Origin: Streptomyces roseochromogenus subsp. oscitans DS 12.976 | GTDB lineage: Bacteria > Actinomycetota > Actinomycetes > Streptomycetales > Streptomycetaceae | NCBI RefSeq assembly: GCF_000497445.1 | Contig: NZ_CM002285.1 | Coordinates: 569,133 to 611,235 of the forward strand | Length of the DNA stretch: 42,103 nt | Direction of reading: 5' to 3' | In this document: piece after piece, positions 7,797-18,426 of the stretch | Numbering within the stretch: position 1 is the stretch's first letter | Layout of the letters: the number at the start of each line of letters is the position of its first letter | Made by a program: the position numbers and the translations under genes | Notes under the pieces: model-generated | Seen by the model: only the letters and a program-made list of their open reading frames with translations | What the model was told of the DNA's origin: nothing | The model's database searches: none

Positions 7797-8795
7797 TCAG
7801 CGCCCGGCGAGGAGTTCGAGCGTGTCGATCACGCGGTGGGAGAAGCCCCACTCGTTGTCGTACCAGGCGACCACCTTGACGTGCCGGCCGTCGACGCGGG
7901 TCAGGGCCGAGTCGAAGACGGAGGAGGCCGGGTTGCCGGTGATGTCGGACGACACGAGCGGTTCGTCCGAGTACTCCAGGATGCCGGCGAGTGGTCCCTG
8001 GGCTGCGGCGCGGTACGCCGCCAGGACGTCGTCGCGGGTCACCTCGCGTGCGACGGTCGTGTTGAGTTCGACGATCGAGCCCACCGGCACGGGCACCCGG
8101 ATCGAGTCACCCGACAGCTTGCCGTCGAGGTTCGGCAGCACGAGACCGATGGCCTTCGCCGCGCCCGTCGTGGTCGGCACGATGTTGACGGCGGCGGCGC
8201 GGGCCCGGCGGGCGTCGCGGTGCGGGCCGTCCTGAAGGTTCTGCTCCTGGGTATAGGCGTGCACCGTCGTCATGAACCCGTGCTCGATCCCGGCGAGTTC
8301 GTCCAGCACGGCGGCCAGCGGGGCGAGCGCGTTGGTGGTGCAGGAGGCGTTCGAGACGATCGTGTGCAGGGCCGGGTCGTACGCGTCGGTGTTGACCCCG
8401 TACGCGAGCGTGACGTCGGCGCCGTCGGACGGCGCGCTCACGAGCACCTTCCTCGCGCCCGCGTCCAGGTGTGCGCGGGCGGCCTTCGCGGCGGTGAAGC
8501 GGCCGGTCGCCTCCAGGACGATGTCCACATCGAGTGCGGCCCACGGCAGTCGGGCCGGTTCACGCTCGGCGAGGACCTTGATGCGCCGGCCGTCGACGAC
8601 GAGCGTGTCCCCGTCGACGGTCACAGGCCGGCCGAGCCGGCCGGCTGTGGTGTCGTAGGCGAGCAGCCGTGCGAGGGTGACGGGTTCGGTGAGGTCGTTC
8701 ACTGCGACGATCTCAAGGGCGCTGCCGCGTTCGAGGAGTGCGCGTAGCACGTTGCGTCCGATGCGGCCGAATCCATTGATGGCGATGCGCGTCAT
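7797..8795 (-). CDS. gap: Type I glyceraldehyde-3-phosphate dehydrogenase
   Basis: 332 aa, standard length. Rossmann motif INGFGRIGRNVLRA at the N-terminus, NAD-pocket AVND (Asp34, favouring NAD+), catalytic SNASCTTNALAP with nucleophile Cys152 and the general base His180 in MTTVHAYTQEQ. C-terminal KVVAWYDNEWGFSHR is the invariant Gap signature. It oxidises glyceraldehyde-3-phosphate to 1,3-bisphosphoglycerate. AGGGGA lies nine bases before the ATG. The isolated location beside a DJ-1/AraC regulator rather than pgk-tpi suggests a secondary Gap paralogue (inference). Confidence 0.95.
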   Translation of the reverse strand: MTRIAINGFGRIGRNVLRALLERGSALEIVAVNDLTEPVTLARLLAYDTTAGRLGRPVTVDGDTLVVDGRRIKVLAEREPARLPWAALDVDIVLEATGRFTAAKAARAHLDAGARKVLVSAPSDGADVTLAYGVNTDAYDPALHTIVSNASCTTNALAPLAAVLDELAGIEHGFMTTVHAYTQEQNLQDGPHRDARRARAAAVNIVPTTTGAAKAIGLVLPNLDGKLSGDSIRVPVPVGSIVELNTTVAREVTRDDVLAAYRAAAQGPLAGILEYSDEPLVSSDITGNPASSVFDSALTRVDGRHVKVVAWYDNEWGFSHRVIDTLELLAGR

Positions 8796-8922
8796 GAGTG
8801 GTATCCCCTGGGTTCCTGCTGGTTCCTTCGGTGCCCCCTCAGCGTCGCGTGCCGCATCCGCTCATGGCCGTGTCGGGAGCGCCATGGTTCGCAAGGATCG
8901 CGCCAGGGGCCGGCGGGGTCGG

Positions 8923-9885
8923 CTACTCGCCCTGGGTGAAGGTGCGTCGGTATTCGCTCGGGGTCGTGCCGAGGATCCGCTGGAAGCGGGTCCGCAGATT
9001 GGTGCCGGTACCGAGGCCGACCTCGGCGGCGATCTGCTCGATGCTCCGCTCCGAACGTTCGAGCAGCTCACGGGCCAGGTCGACACGGGCGCGCATCACC
9101 CACTCCATCGGCGTGTACCCGGTGTCCTCGACGAAGCGCCGGGAGAACGTGCGCGGTGAGACCGCCGCATGCCGGGCGAGCACCGTGAGGGTGAGGGGCT
9201 CGCCGAGGCGGTGCAGTGCCCATTCGCGGGTCGCGGCGAACCGCTCGCCCAGCGGCTCGGGCACGCTGCGCGGCACGTACTGCGCCTGGCCTCCGCTGCG
9301 GTAGGGCGCGGCGACCAGGCGCCGTGCCGCGTGGTTCGACACGGCCACGCCGAGGTCCTTGCGCAGGATGTGCAGGCACAGATCGATACCGGACGCGGCG
9401 CCGGCCGACGTCAGCACACTGCCCTCGTCCACGAAGAGCACGTTCTCGTCGACCCGGACGAGCGGGTGTTTCGCCGCGAGGGCACGCGAGTAGTGCCAGT
9501 GGGTCGTCGCGCGCTTGCCGTCGAGCAGTCCCGTGGCGGCGAGCGCGAAGGCACCCGTCGAGATGGCGGCGAGGCGTGTGCCGCGCGCGTGGGCGGCGAG
9601 CAGGGCGTCGACAACGGGCCGTGGCGGATCCTCGCGGTCCGGAAACCGGTACCCGGGGATGAAGACGATGTCCGCCCACACCAGCGCGTCCAGGCCGTGG
9701 GCCACGTGGTACGACAGCCCGTCTCCGCCCGCCACGAGTCCGGGCGCGGCCCCGCACACCCGCACCTCGTACGGCATGCTCGCCCGCGTCGTGAACACCT
9801 GCGCGGGAATCCCGACATCGAGCGGCTTCGCACCGTCGAGCACCAGGACGGCGACGCGCTGCGGGCGAGGGGACGGGGGCGGCAC
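8923..9885 (-). CDS. GlxA-type transcriptional regulator (DJ-1/PfpI + AraC HTH)
   Basis: 320 aa with a GTG start. Residues about 8-175 form a DJ-1/PfpI class I glutamine-amidotransferase-like domain (VAVLVLDGAKPLDVGIPAQV; ADIVFIPGYR; GAFALAATGLLDGKRATTHW). The position usually held by the catalytic Cys reads AISTGAF, so the domain is probably a ligand sensor rather than an enzyme. Residues about 215-320 are an AraC HTH pair ending EVGLGTGTNLRTRFQRILG. It lies 127 nt upstream of gap on the same strand, so control of gap is plausible but unproven. Confidence 0.9.
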   Translation of the reverse strand: MPPPSPRPQRVAVLVLDGAKPLDVGIPAQVFTTRASMPYEVRVCGAAPGLVAGGDGLSYHVAHGLDALVWADIVFIPGYRFPDREDPPRPVVDALLAAHARGTRLAAISTGAFALAATGLLDGKRATTHWHYSRALAAKHPLVRVDENVLFVDEGSVLTSAGAASGIDLCLHILRKDLGVAVSNHAARRLVAAPYRSGGQAQYVPRSVPEPLGERFAATREWALHRLGEPLTLTVLARHAAVSPRTFSRRFVEDTGYTPMEWVMRARVDLARELLERSERSIEQIAAEVGLGTGTNLRTRFQRILGTTPSEYRRTFTQGE

Positions 9886-9972
9886 GGAACACAGCGTACG
9901 AGAGGCACCGCCCCCGGCCCTGCCGGGTTCCCGGACGGACGGCTGGTGAATTCGCCGTACTCCGTACGACGA

Positions 9973-10004
9973 CGGGCCCCGCCGTTGGGTATCGGCGGGG
10001 CCCG
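9973..10004 (-). terminator. Strong terminator hairpin after argG
   Basis: Perfect 12-bp stem CGGGCCCCGCCG / CGGCGGGGCCCG with an 8-nt loop, about 30 nt past the argG stop. It is among the strongest hairpins in the window and separates argG from the GlxA-type regulator. Confidence 0.8.
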
Positions 10005-10035
10005 CTGCCCAAGGGCGGACGGCCGGTGCGCGGCG

Positions 10036-11541
<1,506 letters not shown>

Positions 11542-11603
11542 CTAACGGGTGTGTCAGCCGCCGGCCGCTCCCCTGTCGGCCTGGCCGTGGGCTCCCGTCT
11601 GCG

Positions 11604-11653
11604 CGAGCATGGAGCCGCCGTCGAACCAGCATGGAGCCGCTGTCGAACCAGCA
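11604..11653. repeat. 22-bp tandem repeat, 2.3 copies
   Basis: AGCATGGAGCCGCCGTCGAA and its successors start at 11604, 11626 and 11648, an exact 22-bp period with one mismatch between the first two units; the third unit is partial. It ends about 57 bp before the DUF427 ATG. The spacing of about two helical turns would suit adjacent protein-binding sites. Confidence 0.75.
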
Positions 11654-11709
11654 TGAAGGCGCCGCGGAAGACGCCACAACCAAGCCGACCACGCCCGAGG
11701 AGACCGGTC

Positions 11710-12519
11710 ATGACCAGCCTCGACACCGCCCAGTCGGTGCACACCACCCCCGAGGGCCTGCTCTGGGAGCCCAGCGAGCGCTGGGTGCGCGGCCGTAAGG
11801 GCGATGTCACCGTTGTCGACAGCCGCCACCCCCTGCTCGTGTGGGAGCCCGGCGTCCCCGTGCCGCTGTACGCCTTCCCGCGCACGGAGGTCCGCGCGGA
11901 TCTGCTGCGCCCGGCGAAGAACCCGCCGACCGGGGCCCATACCGGATCGACGCTCTTCTACGACCTCGAAGTCGACGGTGAGCTGCTGGAGAACGCGGCC
12001 TGGACGTTTGCCTCCGACGACCTCGCCGGCCATGTCGCCTTCGAATGGTTCCGCCGCACCGGCAGAGGCCTGGACCACTGGTACGAGGAGGAAGAGGAGA
12101 TCTTCGTCCACCCCCGCGACCCGCACAAACGGGTCGACGCCATCCCCAGCAGCCGGCATGTCCTCGTCGAGATCGGCGGCAAGGTCGTCGCTGACACGCA
12201 CCGCCCGGTGCTCCTCTTCGAGACCGGCCTGCCCACCCGCTACTACCTCCCCCGCGAGGACGTCCGCCTCGACCTGTTCCGCCCCACCGACCACCACACC
12301 CGCTGCCCCTACAAGGGCATCGCCGCGTACTGGTCCTGGGACAGTCAGCACGGCGAGGCGGACGTCCCGCCCGACGTCGTGTGGAGCTATCCCGAGCCGC
12401 TGCCCGCGGTGGCCGCGATCAAGGGGCTGCTCGCCTTCTACAACGAAGCCGTCGGCATCACGGTGGACGGGGAACGCCTCGAACGCCCAGTCACACATTT
12501 CACCGCGTCGCTGTCCTGA
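11710..12519 (+). CDS. DUF427 family protein, two tandem domains
   Basis: 269 aa. Two copies of the DUF427 fold are visible: about 45-130 (VWEPGVPVPLYAFPRTEVRAD ... LEVDGELLENAAWTF) and about 155-260 (LLFETGLPTRYYLPREDVRLD ... CPYKGIAAYWSW ... GITVDGERLERPVTHF). The R/S-L-P-RYY-L-P motif and CPYKG are family hallmarks. DUF427 proteins are small soluble beta-rich proteins of unknown biochemical role. GAGGAGACC precedes the ATG. A 22-bp tandem repeat lies just upstream. Confidence 0.88.
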   Translation: MTSLDTAQSVHTTPEGLLWEPSERWVRGRKGDVTVVDSRHPLLVWEPGVPVPLYAFPRTEVRADLLRPAKNPPTGAHTGSTLFYDLEVDGELLENAAWTFASDDLAGHVAFEWFRRTGRGLDHWYEEEEEIFVHPRDPHKRVDAIPSSRHVLVEIGGKVVADTHRPVLLFETGLPTRYYLPREDVRLDLFRPTDHHTRCPYKGIAAYWSWDSQHGEADVPPDVVWSYPEPLPAVAAIKGLLAFYNEAVGITVDGERLERPVTHFTASLS

Positions 12520-12530
12520 GACCGGGCGCC

Positions 12531-13401
12531 TCAGCCGTTCGCCGGCTCGCCGAGCAGCTTCCAGGTGCGGCGCTGGTCCGCCTCCCCCAGGTCGGTCCCG
12601 GCGAACACCCGCCCCGGTCGCTCCGGTAGCGGCGTGCCTCGGCTGCGACGGCCTCCTCGTCGCCGATGACGGCGAGGTCGACGGCCCGGATGCCGCCGGA
12701 CCGTGCGATGGCGCGTCGGCAGGACGGGAACTGCTCATAGGAGGGGAGTGTGTCGGTCGCGGTCCGCCGTACCGCCTCGACGTCGGCAGTGACCACGCCG
12801 GGGACGAAGGCGACGATCCGCAGTGCCGGCCGGCCCGCGGCCTCGGTCGCTGCGGTGACCGCGGAAACGATGTGTTCGGCCAGGGCCCGCGGGCCGGCCA
12901 GGAGCGGAAGGATGCCGTCCGCTAGTCCACCGGAGACACGCAGGGTCTGCGGTCCCATGGCGGCGACCAGGATCGGCACCGGCGGTTCGGCGCCCGGCAC
13001 GGCCGCCGACAGCGGGGTCGCGGCCGTCAGCAGCTCGCCGTGGAAGTCGGCGCTGCCCGTCGCCAGCAGCGGACGCGGGGCGGTGAGGAACTCGCGGAGC
13101 CGGGCGACGGGACGCTCGTGGGGGATGCCGAAGCCGGTTTCGGTCAGGTACTTGATGCCGAGGGCGAGCCCGAGGTGGTGGTGGCCTGAGCCGTCCGGGC
13201 CTGGCCGGCGACGATCAGCGGATGGCGGCCGAAGACGGGGATCGCCGCAGTGCCGACCCACAGGCCAGGGACCTTGCGGCCGATGATCGCGGCCAGCGTC
13301 GTGGAGTCGCAGGAGAAGGTCTGCCCGAACCACGCCGAGCGCGGCCCGGCCTCCTGAGCCTCGCGCGCCGGCTGCACCGTGATGTCGACCGGGTGTTGCA
13401 C
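12531..13401 (-). pseudogene. LLM class F420-dependent oxidoreductase, frameshifted
   Basis: Three consecutive pieces in different frames form one luciferase-like monooxygenase. The first (13401 to about 13180) reads SAWFGQTFSCDSTTLAAIIG and AIPVFGRHPLIVAGQART. The second (about 13195 to 12610) reads HHLGLALGIKYLTETGFGIP and PVPILVAAMGPQTLRVSGGL. The third (about 12605-12531) reads VFAGTDLGEADQRRTWKLLG and ends at TGA. Frameshifts therefore lie near 13180-13195 and 12600; a third may separate the original start, around 13425, from VGVALSVQHPVDIT. No functional product is expected. Confidence 0.8.
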
Positions 13402-13484
13402 GGAGAGCGCTACTCCGACTGGTCACACAGAGGCAACCGGCAGCGGGCGAGCGGCATCCCGGCTCCCGGACAGCGACCCGTTCG

Positions 13485-14042
13485 TCAGCGCCTGCCGCCG
13501 AACGTCCAGGCGTGGACCTCGATGTCCGCATACCGGTCCGGGGGCAGGACGGCCCGTGCCGTGTCCGGATCCGGTGCCCGGAGCAGCGCGGCCGTGCCGA
13601 GCCAGGCCTCGCCGTCGTCGGACAGCAGGGGGCCGTACGCGATCAGCTCGTCCCGCTCCGGCGGCAGCGCGATGAGGTCGGTGTCGACCGTGCGCCGGGC
13701 GCCGAGGCCCAGCACCAGATACCGGTCGCCCTCGGTCGGGCCGCCGGGGAAGTCCCACATGGTGCGGCCCAGCAGGTTGCGCCAACGGCGCAGCAGCACC
13801 TCCCGGTACACGCCCGCCTGGTAGTTGGGCTCGTCGAAGGCGAAGTCCCGCGCGGCCGCCGGGTCCGGCAGGTCGAGGATGTGCACGCTGCCGGTGGGCG
13901 TCGCCCCGTCGTCGGTCAGGGTCGGGCCGCGGGCGATCATCTCCTTGGCGTACTGGTCCATGTAGGACCAGTGGTCTTCCAACAGCTCGTCCCGCAAGGG
14001 CAGAGAGCCGGGCCGATCACGGTGATAGCAGAAGAACTCCAT
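13485..14042 (-). CDS. YCII-related protein with two domains
   Basis: 185 aa. Two successive YciI-like ferredoxin-fold units: about 1-90 (EFFCYHRDRPGSLPLRDELL, HWSYMDQYAKEMIARGPTL) and about 105-185 (DTDLIALPPERDELIAYGPL, DIEVHAWTFGGRR). Each has the R-G-P-L/S-D-D-G core. YciI proteins are small cytosolic proteins with largely unknown functions, some enzymatic. The ATG at 14042 has GGAGGG nine bases upstream; a longer in-frame extension lacks similarity. It lies 72 nt downstream of the penicillin-binding protein gene on the same strand and may be co-transcribed. Confidence 0.82.
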   Translation of the reverse strand: MEFFCYHRDRPGSLPLRDELLEDHWSYMDQYAKEMIARGPTLTDDGATPTGSVHILDLPDPAAARDFAFDEPNYQAGVYREVLLRRWRNLLGRTMWDFPGGPTEGDRYLVLGLGARRTVDTDLIALPPERDELIAYGPLLSDDGEAWLGTAALLRAPDPDTARAVLPPDRYADIEVHAWTFGGRR

Positions 14043-14114
14043 GACTGCAGACCCTCCCCAAACACAGGCCGACACCTCAACTGCTTTTGCGGGAACCGCC
14101 CGTGCGGCCGGCGC

Positions 14115-15773
14115 TCAGCCGCCGGTCAGCAGCCGACGTACGACGTATCCGGCGGAGTCCACACCCGAGCTGCCTCCTTCGACGAGCGCGGCCACCGAGA
14201 TACGGGAGTCGTAGGCGGTCAGCCAGCCGTTGGTGTGGTCCCCTTCCTCCGCGGTGCCGGTCTTGGCACCGACGCCGGCCAGGTCGGCCAGTCGCGGAGC
14301 CGCCGTGCCGCTGGTGGCCACGCCGCGCATCATCGACTGCAGATAGCCGGCCGTGCGGGCGGGGATGGGCCGGGGCGCGGTCTCCTGGTGCTGTCCCGGC
14401 AGGATGACCGGCTGTTCGAAGCCGGCACCCCGCACGGTGGCCGCCACGGATGCCATGAACAGGGGCGTGGCGGTGACCTTGCCCTGGCCGATGAACTGGG
14501 CCGCCTGGTCGCCGCCCTGGACGTCCGGCGGGATGCTCGGGTCGGTCGTGGCGACCCCGCCGCCGATGGACCAGCTGCCCATGCCGAAGACGTTCACCGC
14601 CTCGTCGTTCAGCGCGGAGGCGTCGCCGTCGTGCACCAGGTGGTGGAAGCCGTCCTTGATGAAGGAGGTGTTGCACGACACCGTGAACGCCTGGGCGAGG
14701 GACGAGCCGGGGTTGGCCCGCACACCCGGGTCGTTGTGGAACAACTGGCTGTTGGCCGTCAGTGAGTCCGTGCACGGCGCCGGACTGCTCGGCGTGAGGC
14801 CTGCCTTGTCGAAGAGGGCGGCCGCGGTGATGATCTTCATCGTGGAGCCCGGAGCCTTGATGCCGTTGAGGGCGATGTCGCCGTCCTCGCCGGTGTGCGC
14901 GATCGCGAGGATGTGACCGTTGCGCCAGTCGAGAGCCACCGTGCCCGTGGGCTTCTGCTGCAGGTGAGCGTCCTTCACCGCGCGCTCGGCGACCCCTTGG
15001 AGGCCTGCGTCGATGGTCGTCCTGACGACCGCCGGCTCGCCCTTGGTGAAGACCTTCAGCGTCTCCACACCCGCGCCGCCGCCGTCGACCACGGCCACTC
15101 CCGTTCCGGGTTTTCCACCCGTGGCCTTGGCGTTCTTGCCGATGGTCGCCGCGACGTCCCGCAGCGAGGGGAACGTGGACAGGTCGGTTCTGCCGTCGCT
15201 CGCGACGACCTTCGCGCCGCCCGAGCCGGCCGGCAGCGTGCCCGCGGTCAGCGACTGGCCGTCGCCCAGGCCCGGATAGAGCACCGAGCTGTTCCAGTGG
15301 ACCGCCAGCTGACCGTTCGTGCTCTTCCGCACGGCGACCGCGCTCGCGTAGCTCCAGGTGCCGCCCGCGACCTGAGCGGTGACGTCAAAGGTGACCTTGG
15401 TGGCTCCCGGTGTCACCGACGAGGACCCCGCGGACAGGATGTGATCGAACGTCAGCTTCTTCAGGTGCAGGCCGTCGGCGTACTCCCGGAGCGCCCGCGC
15501 GGCGGTGTCGGGTGTGTCGGTGGTGCTCGACGCGCCGTCCAGGTGCTGCTGGGACCAGTTGTCCAGGAACGCGCGAGCCAGCTTCTTCGCCTCGGCACCC
15601 GACGGGGGCGTACTCGATACCTCGGAGGGGTCGAATCCGCGCGCGTCCTGGGACGTACCGTCACCCGCCGAACCGGAGGCCAGGCTGTGCACGATGTTGT
15701 AGGTACCGATTCCCCCGAGGGCGAGCAGCGCGGTGCACGTACCGGCGAGGCCGATCTTCACAGCTCTGTTCAT
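14115..15773 (-). CDS. Penicillin-binding transpeptidase with MecA_N-like domain
   Basis: 552 aa. An N-terminal membrane anchor (VKIGLAGTCTALLALGGIGT) is followed by an NTF2-like MecA_N domain (about 60-160), a linker (about 160-245) and a transpeptidase domain. All three active-site motifs are intact: STMK (Ser310-Lys313), SCN (Ser366-Asn368) and KTG (504-506). Such class B-like PBPs cross-link peptidoglycan stems outside the membrane and, in Streptomyces, occur as many paralogues, some tied to sporulation or beta-lactam tolerance. The frame stays open far upstream to 16682, across the decayed glycosidase, but homology starts at 15773. Confidence 0.92.
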   Translation of the reverse strand: MNRAVKIGLAGTCTALLALGGIGTYNIVHSLASGSAGDGTSQDARGFDPSEVSSTPPSGAEAKKLARAFLDNWSQQHLDGASSTTDTPDTAARALREYADGLHLKKLTFDHILSAGSSSVTPGATKVTFDVTAQVAGGTWSYASAVAVRKSTNGQLAVHWNSSVLYPGLGDGQSLTAGTLPAGSGGAKVVASDGRTDLSTFPSLRDVAATIGKNAKATGGKPGTGVAVVDGGGAGVETLKVFTKGEPAVVRTTIDAGLQGVAERAVKDAHLQQKPTGTVALDWRNGHILAIAHTGEDGDIALNGIKAPGSTMKIITAAALFDKAGLTPSSPAPCTDSLTANSQLFHNDPGVRANPGSSLAQAFTVSCNTSFIKDGFHHLVHDGDASALNDEAVNVFGMGSWSIGGGVATTDPSIPPDVQGGDQAAQFIGQGKVTATPLFMASVAATVRGAGFEQPVILPGQHQETAPRPIPARTAGYLQSMMRGVATSGTAAPRLADLAGVGAKTGTAEEGDHTNGWLTAYDSRISVAALVEGGSSGVDSAGYVVRRLLTGG

Positions 15774-15973
15774 GCGTAGATCGTATGGACGTTCTATGAA
15801 TGCGTGTGCACATAGTCGATGGATCGTTATCGAACGGTGCGAGTTTTCACATGCCCACGCGGAATACCTACGTTCCCCCGACAGACCCGATGTTTCGTTG
15901 ATCCGTAAGGCGTGGAGAGCGACGATGACCTCGCAGTGAAGACATCGGACGTCCCTGGAGACTGCGCGGCACC

Positions 15974-17681
15974 ATGACCTCGGACCGGGCGTGGGACGGA
16001 TTCCTGCGCGGCCAGGACCTGTTGGGGACCAGGCTGCCCACGCTCTGGTACGAGGGTCCGTTCCTCGGGGACGGACCGCTCGGCAGCACGGTGTACCAGG
16101 AGCCGGGCGCGAACCGGATCCGCTGAGGTCTTCGCCGCCCGGGTAACAGCAGCGGGCGGCGAGCAGGTCACCTGGACGTTCCACCCCGAGGACGCCGTCA
16201 GCCACCGCCGCATCAGCGAGGCCCCGCCCGCCGGCTGCACCGCCAACCCGCCCTGGACCACCCGCACCACCGCCGACGGCACCGCGCAGGTGCTCCAGCC
16301 CCTCACGGGCGGCGGTCGGACCGCGACCGCGTACCGCCGTGCCGGCGACGACCTCCTGCTCAGCGTCGGGCACAGCTTCCCCTCCGGCACCGCCGCCGAG
16401 GCCGACTCGCTGCGCAACCTCCGGCGCGCCCCGTCCGTACGACACCCTGCGGCGACAGCACACCGGCTGGTGGCACGCGTTCCACCGGAAGAGCTTCGTG
16501 CCGTTCCCCGACCAGCGGCTGCAGAGCGTCCACTGGATCCAGCTGTACAAGGTCGCTTCGGCCGGCCGCGCGGGCGGCCCCGTGACGGCCACCTCCGGTC
16601 CATGGCCGGAGCCCACGCCCTGGCCCGCGGTCCGGTGGTACCTCAACGTGCAGCTGGAGTACTGACTCATCCAGGGCTTCAATCACCCCGAACTCGACCC
16701 GCTCGCCACCACGGTGCGCCAGAACCAGGAGCAGCTCGCCGCCAATGTGCCCGCCGCGTACCGCTCGGACAGCTCCGGCCGACTGCAGCTCCGACATGTT
16801 CGCCGACCGGGGTGTGGGTGAACCGGGCACGGGCGCCGAGACCGGCGACCTCACCTGGGCGCCGCACAATGTGTGGCTGTCGTACCGGCACTCCATGGAC
16901 AAGGCTCTGCTCCGCGACACGGTCTACCCCGTGCTGCGCCGGGCCATCGGATACCCCTGCACTTTCTCACCCCGGGCAGCGACGGCAAGCTCCATCTGCC
17001 TAGCACACTCTCACCCGAGTACCCCGTCGTGCCGCCCCGGGACACCAACTACGACCTGGCCCTGCTCCGCTGGGGCTGCCGGACGCTCCTCGACTCGGCC
17101 GAACTGCTGGGAATCGACGACGAGTTGAAACCGCGCCGGCAGGAGGTGCTGGGCCGGCTCACGCCCGGCGACGGTGACACGGCGATCGCGTATCTGCGGA
17201 AGTTCTTCGACCCGGGTACCCGCTTCCCCTGCCGCGCCAACACGCATTCACCGAGGCCGGCCCGGTCATCGAGACGCCGCCGTCGGCCTCGCAGTCCCTG
17301 CACGACATGTTCTGCCAGAGCTGGGGCGGGTCGTCCGCGTGTTCCCGGCGGTTCCGTCCGCCTGGGCGGACGTGACCCTGCACAACGTCCGTGCGCAGGG
17401 CGCGTTCCTGGTCAGCGCCGTCCGCACAGCGGGAGCCACGCGATGCATCCGAGTCAGAAGCCTGGCGGGCGAGCGGCTCAAGCTCCGGTACGGGATGAAC
17501 GGTTCCTCACCGTGCTGCTGGACGACGGCACACCGGCCCACACCCGGGACCTGGGCGAGGGCGCCCTCGCCATCGACCTGCCCAAGGGCCGCGAGGTCCT
17601 CGTCCACTCCGGCTCCCAGCCCGACCTCGTCATCGCCCCCTCACCGTCGGCGAACCGGGTCCGGCGTGGGGCCTGCCGTAG
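15974..17681 (+). pseudogene. Decayed GH95-like glycoside hydrolase
   Basis: Collinear fragments of one glycosidase appear in changing frames. They include LPTLWYEGPFLGDGPLGSTV, VTWTFHPEDAVS, QSVHWIQLYKVASAGRAGGP, WAPHNVWLSYRHSMDKALLR, SDGKLHLPSTLSPEY, NYDLALLRWGCRTLLDSAEL, TEAGPVIETPPSASQSLHDM, VTLHNVRAQGAFLVSAVR, LTVLLDDGTPAHTRD, DLPKGREVLVHSG and VGEPGPAWGLP-stop. Lesions include TGA after ANRIR with apparent loss of following sequence, a TGG-to-TGA-like stop after NVQLEY (about 16665), and at least six frame changes, near 16430, 16790, 16960, 17240, 17320 and 17510. The family (six-hairpin clan, GH95-like, usually secreted) acts on alpha-L-fucosides or galactosides; exact family is by recall. 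Confidence 0.75.
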
Positions 17682-17705
17682 CGACCTCGCCGCGAACGAA
17701 CGGCG

Positions 17706-17733
17706 GAACTACCCTGCGGCGACAGGGCAGTTC
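17706..17733. terminator. Hairpin between decayed glycosidase and TetR
   Basis: GAACTACCCTG / CAGGGCAGTTC forms an 11-bp stem with one mismatch and a 6-nt loop. It lies downstream of both converging genes. Confidence 0.5.
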
Positions 17734-17776
17734 GGCGCAGCCCGGCCAGATGGGGGCCGCGTCGGCCCGGCAAGCC

Positions 17777-18343
17777 CTAGGCGCCCGAGGTCACGGCCTT
17801 GAGCTCGGCCAGTGACTCCCGTATCAGCTCCGGCATCGGGCGTTCCTCGGCCGGTGCGATCCACCGCTCGAAGGCGATCTTGAAGACGGCGACCGCCGCC
17901 TCGGCGGCCAGGCTCGCAGCCGGTTCGGCGACACCGCGGCTGCGCAGGGTGTCGGTGAGCGCGGCCGCCAGCGAGGCGAGCTTGATCAGCTCGCGCTCCC
18001 GCAGCTCCGCGTTGGCCGTGATCACGGCGTGCCGCCGGCGCGCGAACTCACGCCGGTCGGCGAACAGCTCGGCGACGGCGTCCAGGCCGGCCGTCAGCGC
18101 GTCGAGCGTCGCCACGCTCTCCGGGGCGCCGGCGACCGCCCGGACGAACAGTTCCTCCAGCTCACCGGAGCCGGCGAAGAGCACCTCGCGCTTGTCGGCG
18201 TAGTGCCGGAAGAAGGTCCGCTCCGTCAGCCCGGCCCGCTTGGCGATCTCGGCCACGGTGGTCTGCTCGTACCCGCGCTCGGCATAGAGCGCCAGTGCGG
18301 CCTTCGCCAGGCGTCCGCGCGCGTCCGGCTCCCATCTACCCAT
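17777..18343 (-). CDS. TetR family transcriptional repressor
   Basis: 188 aa. Residues 10-57 form the TetR HTH (RLAKAALALYAERGYEQTTV, AEIAKRAGLTERTFFRHYAD). The rest is an all-helical ligand and dimerisation domain. It is divergent from an SDR gene; the 83-nt gap contains a perfect 15-bp palindrome likely bound by this protein, which would repress both genes. The ligand is probably a substrate of the neighbouring dehydrogenase (inference). Confidence 0.9.
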   Translation of the reverse strand: MGRWEPDARGRLAKAALALYAERGYEQTTVAEIAKRAGLTERTFFRHYADKREVLFAGSGELEELFVRAVAGAPESVATLDALTAGLDAVAELFADRREFARRRHAVITANAELRERELIKLASLAAALTDTLRSRGVAEPAASLAAEAAVAVFKIAFERWIAPAEERPMPELIRESLAELKAVTSGA

Positions 18344-18383
18344 GCGGAGATCTTACGTGATGACAGGGGCTGACATCAGGTGT

Positions 18384-18398
18384 ACTGTCTATGACAGT
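18384..18398. promoter_or_regulatory. Perfect palindrome, likely TetR operator
   Basis: ACTGTC-TAT-GACAGT is a perfect inverted repeat. CTGACATC occurs directly repeated on both flanks (18370-18377 and 18401-18408). It sits midway between the TetR and SDR starts, as expected for a shared operator. Confidence 0.7.
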
Positions 18399-18426
18399 GA
18401 CTGACATCGAGTCTTTGAGGTCTCCC

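Noticed and set aside
6544..8747. Top-strand frames opposite the desaturase and gap genes
   Set aside because: Antisense shadows; both bottom-strand genes carry complete catalytic motifs.
11604..11653. 22-bp repeats as a mini-CRISPR or attachment site
   Set aside because: Repeats are directly contiguous with no spacers; no integrase or tRNA gene is nearby.
11554..12738. 394-codon bottom-strand frame opposite DUF427
   Set aside because: Low-complexity antisense product; the top strand has a recognised family.
15774..16682. N-terminal extension of the penicillin-binding protein
   Set aside because: The segment is antisense to the decayed glycosidase and shows no homology; the membrane anchor starts at 15773.
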